From a virus, in the IMG/VR virus record IMGVR_UViG_3300013104_000001, positions 62,001 to 126,000 of that record: DNA of 64,000 bases; one strand, given 5' to 3'. The position numbers were made by a program, and so were the translations under genes. Position 1 is the first letter of the stretch, and each line of letters begins with the position of its first letter. Positions 57,535 through 64,000 of the stretch are shown one piece after another. A model generated the notes under the pieces. That model was not told where the DNA came from. It made no database searches and saw only the letters and a program-made list of their open reading frames with translations.

Positions 57535-57560
57535 AGGAGGGGTTTCGGCCCCTCCTCTTT
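57535..57560 (+). terminator. Hairpin terminator
   Basis: AGGAGGGG/CCCCTCCT stem (57535-57542, 57549-57556) with a TTTCGG loop, then CTTTCT. Weak U tract. Confidence 0.78.
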
Positions 57561-57592
57561 CTAATTGGTTGTTTATTTTTTGTAAAAATTGT

Positions 57593-57652
57593 AATGCAGA
57601 TTTTTTCAGACCTATATGACACAGGTGAATAGATCCACTAGTCTCAGTGGAT
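57593..57652 (+). promoter_or_regulatory. Early-type promoter, CCTATATGAC...GGTGAAT, plus leader hairpin
   Basis: CCTATATGAC at 57611-57620 and AGGTGAAT at 57623-57630, preceded by ATGCAGATTTTTTCAGA as in the 8051 and 59049 sites. Just downstream, ATCCACT/AGTGGAT (57633-57652) forms a leader hairpin. The ATG inside CTATATGAC opens an in-frame extension of the next gene, which I reject as coding. Confidence 0.65.
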
Positions 57653-57684
57653 TAAACTTTAAACTAAACCTGTGGGGTAATAAA

Positions 57685-58122
57685 ATGAAACTGTCTAAAC
57701 TGCGTTATGTACTTTCTAAAGACTTCATCAAGCTTTGTGCTGACAACATCGAAGCGATGGGTATGAAAACCGTCATCCGTATGGCTGAACGTCGCTTCAT
57801 CTTCTCTCATCCAAAAGCTGATGAAATCGAAATCAACGAATCTGATGTGCTGCGTGCACTGAGCATCGCTAAGAACAAAGATGCTCGTTATGACCGTATT
57901 GCTAACCTGTACTCTTGGTTAAGCAACAACCTGAATGGCGTTCGCGCTTCTACTAACCTCAGCCGTGAAGTTGTGAAAAGCCTTTGGGCCAGCTATCGTG
58001 GTTATGTTACTGCGAATGCTCTGGAAGAACTGTGGGTCGTGACCAAAGTCTACGATAGCAACACTGACGTCGAAGCTGAATTCGGTGAAGTTGTCGCTCT
58101 GATCACCAACAGTGAAGTATAA
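57685..58122 (+). CDS. Hypothetical protein, 145 aa
   Basis: Start ATG 57685 with GGGG at 57674; an in-frame ATG at 57616 lies within the promoter element. Helical basic protein (MKLSKLRYVLSKDFIKLCAD, NLSREVVKSLWASYRGYVTA). No family recognised. Expected early by its promoter. Confidence 0.85.
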   Translation: MKLSKLRYVLSKDFIKLCADNIEAMGMKTVIRMAERRFIFSHPKADEIEINESDVLRALSIAKNKDARYDRIANLYSWLSNNLNGVRASTNLSREVVKSLWASYRGYVTANALEELWVVTKVYDSNTDVEAEFGEVVALITNSEV

Positions 58123-58132
58123 GGAGCACATT

Positions 58133-58615
58133 ATGTCTAACGGGGTAATGTGGATGATATTAGCAGGCTTTATAGCAATTGGCATGAAACTAGTCGGTAC
58201 AGCAATGTCATCACCGGCCTCGACTGTTGCAGATCTTAAACGCTGGGCTTCTATAAAGACACCAGATTTCATTGATGCGGCTTTCACCGGGGATGCCATG
58301 TTCAGTATCACTGAACGTACGGCTAGACGCCATCTTAACCAATTCGGTTCAAGTGGCATTGTACAAATGTATACAGAAGTATTTGCAGAACTAAAACAAT
58401 GTACGACCATGGATGAGTGGCTGGTATTAGGTAGCATTGAAGATACCAACAATGGAACTGTAAAGATCAACCTGACATTAATCAGAGAAGAAGTAACATT
58501 AGAACGTGAATACATTGTATCCTACTTGCACATCCTGCGAGTCACCGATACGTTCTCACCTGAAATGCTGCGTCGCTCTGTACGTGATGGACTGGTTATT
58601 AATGAAGCTGTATGA
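58133..58615 (+). CDS. N-terminally anchored protein 6, 160 aa
   Basis: Start ATG 58133 with AAGGAG. A membrane helix at residues 5-25 (VMWMILAGFIAIGMKLVGTAM), then a soluble domain with helices and a strand (GTVKINLTLIREEVTLEREY). Same plan as the other anchored proteins; co-transcribed with the 145-residue gene. Confidence 0.87.
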   Translation: MSNGVMWMILAGFIAIGMKLVGTAMSSPASTVADLKRWASIKTPDFIDAAFTGDAMFSITERTARRHLNQFGSSGIVQMYTEVFAELKQCTTMDEWLVLGSIEDTNNGTVKINLTLIREEVTLEREYIVSYLHILRVTDTFSPEMLRRSVRDGLVINEAV

Positions 58616-58634
58616 AAACTCCTCTACCTAATTC

Positions 58635-58664
58635 AGGCCAGGGTAATTCCTGGCCTTTATGCCG
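58635..58664 (+). terminator. Hairpin terminator with ATGCCG
   Basis: AGGCCAGG/CCTGGCCT (58635-58642, 58649-58656), TT, then ATGCCG 58659-58664. Confidence 0.87.
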
Positions 58665-58670
58665 GTTCAT

Positions 58671-58845
58671 GGGGTAGGTACCTTTTATGCCACTACTAAT
58701 TAATCAAAATGTAAAAACAGTAGATTGGCTCGAATTAGGGCCAACTACCTAACCGACATAACTGCGCTGGGGATCCCAAGTGGTCCCCAGGCAATCCATT
58801 TAACAACATGTATTAACACCTTTATTTAAACCAGGACAACCAAAC
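58671..58845 (+). other. Gene-free stretch with decayed terminator and two hairpins
   Basis: GGGGTAGGTACCTTTTATGCCA (split here as GGGGTAGG + TACC + TTTTATGCC, 58671-58692) looks like the 2861 terminator with its second arm deleted. Two further hairpins follow: TTGGCTC/GGGCCAA (58725-58744) and CTGGGGA/TCCCCAG (58767-58790). No good reading frame until 58846. It may be a leader RNA or a remnant of lost genes. Confidence 0.5.
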
Positions 58846-59016
58846 ATGCTGCGAACTTTCGTACGCTTTATTAAATCAGCTACAGTGTTACCAGTCGATC
58901 AGACTGTAGCAAAACTTCAGCGGGAGGTTAAAGAACAACAAGAACTCATCGAACGTATTCGACGTCGTAATGAGGAACATGTCCGCGGTGAAAGACTGCG
59001 TGACTTTCGCGACTAA
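58846..59016 (+). CDS. Small basic coiled-coil protein, 56 aa
   Basis: ATG 58846 with CCAGGAC upstream. MLRTFVRFIKSATVLPVDQT then a charged amphipathic helix (KLQREVKEQQELIERIRRRN). Below common length cut-offs but with good codon pattern and a ribosome site. Possible dimeric DNA- or membrane-associated peptide; unknown. Confidence 0.68.
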   Translation: MLRTFVRFIKSATVLPVDQTVAKLQREVKEQQELIERIRRRNEEHVRGERLRDFRD

Positions 59017-59031
59017 TTAGAAATTATTGAA

Positions 59032-59069
59032 TGCAGAAAATCTCACACCTATATGACCTAGGTGATATG
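59032..59069 (+). promoter_or_regulatory. Early-type promoter, CCTATATGAC...GGTGATATG
   Basis: CCTATATGAC 59048-59057 and GGTGATATG 59061-59069, with an upstream TGCAGAAAATCTCA box (59032-59045) identical to that at 8034. CCAATCCAATTTAAC in the leader is also shared with the 8107 leader. It is the strongest form of the element in the window. Confidence 0.7.
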
Positions 59070-59128
59070 CAGTAGTAAGCACATCAAGATCCAATCCAAT
59101 TTAACTATTCGTCTAGTGAGGTATTATC

Positions 59129-59725
59129 ATGTCAAACGTAAAATCAATCAATGGCAACATTCCAGCAAACCCGGTTATGGCTGAAGCTTTCCAGAAAGCA
59201 GCAGTGAAAGTATTACCGGGTATCGGTGGTGATACCTTGCAAGCCGAATCAATCAACATGACCGCTCGTAGTGAAACATCCACTCAGCATTATGCCAAAG
59301 TGATGGCAGAAATGACCAGCGACAAAGGAAGCAATATCATGCACGAAACTAACGGCGAAGATGCCGGCATGTTCACAGAAGTAAAAGAGATCGCCGAACC
59401 TGTCTTCACTGGCAAACACGGTACTCTCAAACGTCAGGCAATTGCAACCGCCGCATCCCTGGCCGGTACTGTAGCTGCCTATGCTGTCCTGACTGGTGAC
59501 ACCCGTCGTGTAAAAGCGGGTGCTGTTGGTAGCCTGTATGCCAGTGCTGCCATAATGAGCTATGGCGTTGCGAAGCGTGCAATCTTTAAACGCAAAGATC
59601 CGCTGGACAACAAGAAACTGACCTGGAAAGAAACTGCAGCCATCGTTGGTTGTAACCTGGCAGTCAGCGCTGGCCTGTGCAGCCTGAGCATCCTCCTCAA
59701 CAAGAAATTCTCTTCAGCCGAATAA
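59129..59725 (+). CDS. EP-motif membrane protein 1, 198 aa
   Basis: The N-terminal 75 residues are polar. Then MFTEVKEIAEPVF, the motif shared with the next membrane proteins. Membrane helices at about residues 103-122 (AIATAASLAGTVAAYAVLTG), 130-148 and 172-190 follow. AGTGAGG lies before ATG 59129. First gene behind the strongest early-type promoter. It probably inserts in the inner membrane; function unknown. Confidence 0.87.
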   Translation: MSNVKSINGNIPANPVMAEAFQKAAVKVLPGIGGDTLQAESINMTARSETSTQHYAKVMAEMTSDKGSNIMHETNGEDAGMFTEVKEIAEPVFTGKHGTLKRQAIATAASLAGTVAAYAVLTGDTRRVKAGAVGSLYASAAIMSYGVAKRAIFKRKDPLDNKKLTWKETAAIVGCNLAVSAGLCSLSILLNKKFSSAE

Positions 59726-59736
59726 GGTAACGCATC

Positions 59737-60117
59737 ATGGATCAGTTTGAAACTGTAAAAGAAGTACAGGAACCAATGGTCGATCGTGCAGTAGCCACTC
59801 GGGCTATCATGATGGGTTCAGCAATCCGTGCAGCCTCTGTGGCTGCCGGTGTTGCGGTCGGTGCAGCAGCTCTCAAGATCAAACCCAAAGCTGCGATCAA
59901 GGTAGCGCTTCTGCCGGCAGCAATCGAGCTGGCAGTTACCTATGCTTCAATCCGTGCAGCTGATGACGATCAACTGGAAGAGATCGCATTAGAGCGCGAC
60001 AACAAAAAGAACTTCAATGACGCTGCGAAGAACTTCGTGTTCGGCAGTGTCGCTCTCGTGGTGGGCGTATTGATCGCTCGCCAAATCTCAGTGCCGGAGA
60101 AACCGGCTGCAGAATAA
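59737..60117 (+). CDS. EP-motif membrane protein 2, 126 aa
   Basis: Begins with the shared motif (MDQFETVKEVQEPMV, residues 1-15), then Ala/Val-rich membrane segments (ASVAAGVAVGAAALKI, AIKVALLPAAIELAVTYA, FVFGSVALVVGVLIARQI). It starts 11 bases after the previous stop. Like a reduced version of protein 1. Confidence 0.86.
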   Translation: MDQFETVKEVQEPMVDRAVATRAIMMGSAIRAASVAAGVAVGAAALKIKPKAAIKVALLPAAIELAVTYASIRAADDDQLEEIALERDNKKNFNDAAKNFVFGSVALVVGVLIARQISVPEKPAAE

Positions 60118-60130
60118 AAAGGTAATAGCC

Positions 60131-60319
60131 ATGTTTAACAACAAGAAATGTGTAGAAGAACCAACCTGTGAAGTTGAACTGCGCGTTGGTGTGCAAATCG
60201 TTGGCATGGCTATGGGCTGTGTTCTCGCTCAAAGTGAGAACACCTGGACCAAGGCCTGTGGCGTAGGTTTGACTACTGCGTCATTCCTGTCCCTGATTAA
60301 GAAACTGTCTAAGATCTAA
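60131..60319 (+). CDS. Small membrane protein in the EP-motif operon, 62 aa
   Basis: Weakly hydrophobic segments (VQIVGMAMGCVLAQ, ACGVGLTTASFLSLI) with four Cys. It lacks the EP motif (it has MFNNKKCVEEPTCEVEL, where EEP may be a relic). AAGGTAATAGCC before ATG 60131. Function unknown. Confidence 0.78.
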   Translation: MFNNKKCVEEPTCEVELRVGVQIVGMAMGCVLAQSENTWTKACGVGLTTASFLSLIKKLSKI

Positions 60320-60387
60320 GCAATACCTGCATCACAAACAAACCAAACATACTTTAATTAACCTAACTGTAAATAAGCGAGATTACC

Positions 60388-60678
60388 ATGAAAACCGAAA
60401 CTATCACTTCAATCAACGAAACTGCTAAAACTGCTGGCGCAACTGTTGAGAACGCGGTAAAGAACGAAATGTTCGACGCTGTTAAAACTGTGGCTGAGCC
60501 AACCGTTGCAAAGAAAATCGTTAAACGCACTCTGATCGGTGCTGGCGTTCTGGCGCTGGTAGCCGGTGGCTTCTACGGCTACAAAGCCCTGAAGAAAACC
60601 AAATCGATCACTGTCGTCACTGACGAAACATCAAACGACCCAGCAGTCGATGTCGTGGTTGAAGAAACCGCAGCATAA
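60388..60678 (+). CDS. EP-motif membrane protein 3, 96 aa
   Basis: Helical N-terminus, then MFDAVKTVAEPTVAKKIVK, the shared motif, immediately before a single membrane helix (LIGAGVLALVAGGFYGYKAL). The C-terminal tail is acidic (DETSNDPAVDVVVEETAA). Same linear order, motif then helix, as in proteins 1 and 2. Confidence 0.86.
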   Translation: MKTETITSINETAKTAGATVENAVKNEMFDAVKTVAEPTVAKKIVKRTLIGAGVLALVAGGFYGYKALKKTKSITVVTDETSNDPAVDVVVEETAA

Positions 60679-60686
60679 TTTTGTGA

Positions 60687-60731
60687 GGGCTAGGGAATCC
60701 TAGCCCCACTCTTTCCTCTTTCTTTTTTTTT
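60687..60731 (+). terminator. Hairpin terminator, long T run
   Basis: GGGCTAGG/CCTAGCCC (60687-60694, 60699-60706), then CACTCTTTCCTCTTTCTTTTTTTTTG. Ends the EP-motif operon. Confidence 0.85.
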
Positions 60732-60745
60732 GTTTCGAGGTGCGT

Positions 60746-61216
60746 ATGCACGTTATTACTACCGGTGCAATTTCTATCCTGCTGTTCATCACGTTTCTGG
60801 CTTTATCAGAATGGCGGTTACGTGCCAGCAAAAACTTAATCTTTCGCGAGATCACCAAGATTGCTTATTCAGTGTTACGCTACACGGAAATAAAAGAAGT
60901 CACACCAGAGATCTATCTCATCTGTGCTGAGCTACAATCACGCATGATCAAGATGGGTAACTTTGCAGTGACACCCCGTGATAAAGAAATTGCCATGACC
61001 ATTGCTAAGTACATTGCTGTGTTTGGTAATCAGCGTGTACGTGATCCCGTTGTGTTGTTAACGGTTATCGCCAGACGCTTAAATGAGTTTGATGGTATAT
61101 CAGCTAAGTCACTTACAACCACCAATGGACGCATGGAACTCGTTATAGGACACGACGATGCAACTGACTATGATCGTATCATCTTTCGCTTCAACTCTAC
61201 GCAGACTTTATTCTAG
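60746..61216 (+). CDS. N-terminally anchored protein 7, 156 aa
   Basis: Start ATG 60746 with GAGG five bases upstream; a GTG at 60740 overlaps the ribosome site. A membrane helix at residues 3-20 (VITTGAISILLFITFLAL), then a soluble domain with a long helix and a terminal strand (GRMELVIGHDDATDYDRIIF). Same plan as the other anchored proteins. Ends at a bidirectional terminator. Confidence 0.85.
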   Translation: MHVITTGAISILLFITFLALSEWRLRASKNLIFREITKIAYSVLRYTEIKEVTPEIYLICAELQSRMIKMGNFAVTPRDKEIAMTIAKYIAVFGNQRVRDPVVLLTVIARRLNEFDGISAKSLTTTNGRMELVIGHDDATDYDRIIFRFNSTQTLF

Positions 61217-61217
61217 G

Positions 61218-61250
61218 CGGCATAAAGGGCAGGGTTTCCCCCGCCCTCTT
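61218..61250. terminator. Convergent terminator, TTTATGCCG on the minus strand
   Basis: Imperfect stem GGGCAGGG/CCCCGCCC (61227-61246, one mismatch). On the plus strand it is followed by TCTTTTATTT; on the minus strand, behind the structural genes, by TTTATGCCG (complement of 61218-61226). The hexamer again follows the hairpin in the direction of the gene it ends. Confidence 0.8.
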
Positions 61251-61895
61251 TTATTTACTGGTCAGTCGCTTTTCGTAGTCAGCAATGATTGTGCGTAACT
61301 GTGCATTCTCAGCCGTCAATGACAGAACTTGTGCGTGTTCAGTCTGACGACGTTTAATCGCGTTTAGACGATTGATCTCATTCAGTCGATATTGTTCAGC
61401 AGTCACTGCATTAGTAGAAGGCGCGACAGCAATAGCAATTGTCGGCTCCACACCAATGAGGTCACTGATATCGGCTTTGATGACATCCTGCACTTGGGTC
61501 AGTTGCGACACGATAGAAGAAGGCAGCGCACCAAGCGACATGGACATCACGATGTACTCGTATTGAATTGCTGAGTCATCAGGGAACTGTGTGATGTACG
61601 TGCTTGGAATATATACCGGTGGAACACCTGTGCCTTGGAGTGTGATGATATTAGCGTTAGCCAATATATCGCTATCCATATTCGCCTGGCTTAATCCAAC
61701 CGGTGTATAGACACGTCCTAAGATATCTACATTTAATGCTTGCAGATCTTGGAACGTACGAATACCTTCTACTTCGTAAATAATACCTGGGTCAATTCTG
61801 GTGGTATCGCCTGATCCCGCAGTGGTCTGATAAGGCGGGTTAACCTTAAACAGACCTTTGGTATTAATCGGGGGCGTTAAAGAGGTAACCGCCAT
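61251..61895 (-). CDS. Hypothetical, probably virion protein, 214 aa
   Basis: Strong ribosome site on the minus strand (AAGGAG before ATG). Beta-rich first two-thirds, C-terminal coiled coil (TAEQYRLNEINRLNAIKRRQ then AENAQLRTIIADYEKRL). It follows the 440-residue gene by ten bases in one operon. Minus-strand location apart from the early cluster suggests a late structural protein; not recognised by family. Confidence 0.82.
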   Translation of the reverse strand: MAVTSLTPPINTKGLFKVNPPYQTTAGSGDTTRIDPGIIYEVEGIRTFQDLQALNVDILGRVYTPVGLSQANMDSDILANANIITLQGTGVPPVYIPSTYITQFPDDSAIQYEYIVMSMSLGALPSSIVSQLTQVQDVIKADISDLIGVEPTIAIAVAPSTNAVTAEQYRLNEINRLNAIKRRQTEHAQVLSLTAENAQLRTIIADYEKRLTSK

Positions 61896-61905
61896 GTACT
61901 ACTCC

Positions 61906-63228
61906 TTATGCATACAGTGACTCAACATAAGGTTTCGCCACTACCAGGAACTTAATCCCGTTAACTGATTTCGCTGCACAGATCACATCGTCACGCACAA
62001 CACGTGAAACACCTTCCGGTAGTTCAGAGAACTCAGTCATGGTTTCTGCTGCTTTGAGCATTACCTGGATCTGGTAAATGAAATCCTGGGTGTCTGGTGA
62101 GATGCGGTCAAACTCAACGTCCTGTGAGCTGATTAATGCATAATCAGGATACAGTTCTTTAAGCTTGATCTGACCATTACGGTTGGTTGGTTTAGCAACA
62201 GCATACAGCGCCAGTGACTTAGTCAGCGACGGGAACACTTGCAGTGATGCTTTGATGTGGTCAGCCGGATACCACTTCATGACTTTGGTCGGCATGTCCA
62301 GCATCGTTTCAAAGTCGATTACCGGCGAGTTAATGCCAGTCTCGGTGGTTTTGTTAGGAATGCTATAGGACCGCCAGTCTGGTGCAATCACATATTCGAT
62401 TGGGTTAAACAGGTCAGGAATCACCAGTGCCCATTCTTCTTCTGTGAACTTTGAGTTAGCCAGAATATCAGCTTTCAGCAGTTCATAGATCGCATCATCG
62501 TTATTGCCGTTCTTACCATAACCAACAATGGGGAAGTAACCCAACTGCCAGCGCGACGTGTTTTCTTTATCGTAGATCTTAAACGAGATCTGTCGCACGA
62601 AGGTTGGCGGGTTAACACCCATAAGCTTGTTGATGTTGTTTGCTACGTCACCTTTAGTGACACCATCAATAGCTGCTTTTGCTGTTGCGTAGTCTTCATG
62701 CAACACGTCGATATTCGACAACGGGACAGGATAGTCCGCAAAGAGTTCATAGCGCGGATAACTAAGCTCAAATGACTCGTCACTCAGCCACACCTTGACA
62801 ATATTGTCAGTGGCGTCGGTTCCGATGCTACCAGAAATCCATTCAGGCGCCCAATTTTTACCATCAGTGATCATGTCACCAATAGTCAGGTTAAACCAAC
62901 TTGAACTGAAGTCGGCTTTGATCTGTTGCAGTGCAACGGTCTTGTCGTTGGTGAATCGACCATCTACAATACGTGGCAGCATCCAAGCTTGTAGCTTGAG
63001 AATTGCCAACTGGTAGGCGGTCATCTGAGAAGTGCTAATGGGTGCGTTGTTCTCATCTACCGCAGTGAAAGCTAAAAAAGCTGTGCCTGCCTGATCCGTG
63101 TTAGTGTACGTCCCAACTTCCCGTGAGAAAGAGATTGAGAGTTGCGATAATTCGCCAATGGGGTTTGTAACACCTTTCTGGTTGTTATTCAGTGACGGAT
63201 ACACCGAAAACCCTAGAATCGTTTTCAT
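61906..63228 (-). CDS. Hypothetical, probably virion protein, 440 aa
   Basis: First gene of the minus-strand pair. Beta-rich protein with ordinary charge (QLSISFSREVGTYTNTDQAG; FKIYDKENTSRWQLGYFPI). No Cys is seen near the ends. Composition and neighbours suggest a structural or assembly protein of the particle. Not recognised. The upstream minus strand contains TTATGTAT within 40 bases of the start. Confidence 0.82.
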   Translation of the reverse strand: MKTILGFSVYPSLNNNQKGVTNPIGELSQLSISFSREVGTYTNTDQAGTAFLAFTAVDENNAPISTSQMTAYQLAILKLQAWMLPRIVDGRFTNDKTVALQQIKADFSSSWFNLTIGDMITDGKNWAPEWISGSIGTDATDNIVKVWLSDESFELSYPRYELFADYPVPLSNIDVLHEDYATAKAAIDGVTKGDVANNINKLMGVNPPTFVRQISFKIYDKENTSRWQLGYFPIVGYGKNGNNDDAIYELLKADILANSKFTEEEWALVIPDLFNPIEYVIAPDWRSYSIPNKTTETGINSPVIDFETMLDMPTKVMKWYPADHIKASLQVFPSLTKSLALYAVAKPTNRNGQIKLKELYPDYALISSQDVEFDRISPDTQDFIYQIQVMLKAAETMTEFSELPEGVSRVVRDDVICAAKSVNGIKFLVVAKPYVESLYA

Positions 63229-63306
63229 AGCTCGCCCTTTACATGGGATGGGATTAAATACATAACATTTAACACAGCGATATGAGTGCCTGTAGGGAGA
63301 CCAGAC

Positions 63307-63717
63307 GTGTTATGGTTAAAGCTATTCTTTTGGAGTCTGCCCTTCATTAAGAAACGTTCTAAAACGTTTATGGCCGATGGCGCGACTCGTTACAATGCAT
63401 CGAAAAAAGCACGCGGTTGGTTTTACGCTATTGCGATTGCATTCTTTCTATTCCTTGGGGTTATTACGTGGGGTTATCGTCAGTACGATTTTCTGACAAA
63501 GCAAAACCGCCAGATGACTGTGGAGATATCTCAGCTCAAAGGCCGTATCGATGTTTACCCAACCCTATCTGACACAATTGAGCAAAACCGTCTCCTATTA
63601 TCGCAAAACCGTGATCTTGCTGACGAATTGATTAAAACTCGTCAAAGTAATCGTGAATTGTATTCCGACAACGTAAAACTGCAAGATCAGATCGATAAGT
63701 TGAAACTTAAGAGATAA
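63307..63717 (+). CDS. Membrane-anchored coiled-coil protein, 136 aa
   Basis: GTG start at 63307 with GGGAG at 63295; a GTG at 63286 has no ribosome site. Basic cytoplasmic N-terminus (about 35 residues), membrane helix at 37-56 (WFYAIAIAFFLFLGVITWGY), then a long coiled coil (LSDTIEQNRLLLSQNRDLAD, NVKLQDQIDKLKLKR). The plan resembles an inner-membrane spanin subunit, but no outer spanin or lysin is adjacent, so the role is open. Confidence 0.8.
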   Translation: MLWLKLFFWSLPFIKKRSKTFMADGATRYNASKKARGWFYAIAIAFFLFLGVITWGYRQYDFLTKQNRQMTVEISQLKGRIDVYPTLSDTIEQNRLLLSQNRDLADELIKTRQSNRELYSDNVKLQDQIDKLKLKR

Positions 63718-63785
63718 CGCCCGTTTTGGTAATTTATTACGTGGTTGATCAATTATAAGAGAGATATTGTTTATTCGAGGGCGTT

Positions 63786-64000
63786 ATGGATAAGTTACCT
63801 ACTACTTCGCTGCCAAAGGTATCGATGGTTCTTTATACCGATGGTGGATGTCGTCAGAAGGTCGGCGGATGGGGTATTCACGGATACACCTGGTTGCTGG
63901 AAGATGATGACAAAAAGAAAAAGAAGAAGCCGGCACGTGACGTCCCGTCGACGACTGGCTATATCGTAAAGGATGACCCTAAGCTTGAGCAGCGTGAAGT
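63786..64000 (+). CDS. rnhA: Ribonuclease HI-like protein, start only (partial)
   Basis: ATG 63786 follows GAGGG and the frame is open to the window edge (71 codons). After a short leader comes VSMVLYTDGGCRQKVGGWGI then HGYTWLLEDD, the RNase H first strand with catalytic Asp in YTDGG and the glycine turn. A very basic insert follows (DDDKKKKKKPARDV), where cellular enzymes have a short loop. The rest of the active site lies beyond the window. Expected to cut RNA in RNA-DNA hybrids. Confidence 0.8.
   Translation, partial: MDKLPTTSLPKVSMVLYTDGGCRQKVGGWGIHGYTWLLEDDDKKKKKKPARDVPSTTGYIVKDDPKLEQRE

Noticed and set aside
57616-57684. In-frame ATG extension of the 57685 gene
   Set aside because: The ATG lies inside the CTATATGAC promoter element and upstream of the likely transcript start.
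58671-58845. CRISPR-like or direct-repeat array
   Set aside because: Only isolated hairpins are present; no regularly spaced repeats in this stretch or anywhere else in the window.

Overview
The window reads as part of a large (jumbo) tailed-phage genome that infects an enterobacterium. Genes are short, tightly packed and mostly unidentifiable, often with ATGA or TAATG overlaps. Between them sit phage-encoded nucleotide metabolism (thymidylate synthase, a dihydrofolate reductase fusion, class Ia ribonucleotide reductase beta, thymidine kinase, MazG-type pyrophosphohydrolase), virion genes (beta-helix tailspike, glycine-rich adhesin, LamG-like protein) and nucleic-acid enzymes (SNF2 helicase, DEDDh exonuclease, RNase H, KptA). 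Host-like pieces (a YgiB/DUF1190 lipoprotein, a YadA-type trimeric autotransporter, HigA-type antitoxins) point to Enterobacterales. A recurrent CTAYATKAC element before gene clusters resembles the TATATTAC early-promoter motif reported for phiKZ-type phages, so a phiKZ-related nucleus-forming jumbo phage is my best guess. I see no RNA polymerase, capsid or tubulin gene here to prove it.

Layout. 1-7525: small hypotheticals, a proteasome-beta/HslV-like gene (719), a candidate structured RNA (about 2690-2815), a DEDDh exonuclease and thyA. 8107-15053: unknowns including an N-terminal-domain paralogue pair, a mini kinase-like protein, an HD phosphohydrolase, two microproteins and three membrane-anchored proteins. 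15165-19478: tailspike and a complete YadA-like autotransporter with its own early-type promoter and terminator. 19607-31385: long runs of small genes with kptA, nrdB, the YgiB homologue and two orphan HigA-like antitoxins. 31494-37426: paralogue pair, tandem MazG protein, papain-like candidate. 37596-41083: a 47-residue acidic CxxC peptide, glycine-rich adhesin, tdk and LamG-like gene. 41207-52130: HslU-like unfoldase, second papain-like candidate, LigA-like fragment, N-terminally extended DHFR, GNAT, Lar-like zinc ribbon, lipoprotein. The SNF2 helicase runs on the minus strand (52186-54342). 54539-61216: early-type operons of anchored and membrane proteins. 61251-63228: two minus-strand, probably virion, genes. 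The window ends in a coiled-coil membrane protein and the start of an RNase HI.

Two regulatory signatures recur. First, nine CTAYATKAC sites, mostly followed by a GTGA-like box, lie in front of gene clusters. Second, most transcription units end in a GC-rich hairpin followed by a short T run and ATGCCG. That hexamer occurs 11 times exactly on the plus strand and twice on the minus strand behind minus-strand genes, so it is strand-specific and tied to the hairpins. It could be part of a phage-polymerase terminator or a TATG-type late promoter placed directly behind each terminator.

How the parts may work together: the metabolic genes supply dTTP and dNTPs. The early-type clusters encode many membrane-anchored proteins that may remodel the host envelope or block superinfection. 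The antitoxins, the Lar-like protein, KptA and the kinase-like and papain-like proteins are candidates for counter-defence or host takeover. The HslU-like ATPase and HslV-like subunit could form a diverged phage protease or unfoldase. These roles are inferences from sequence only.
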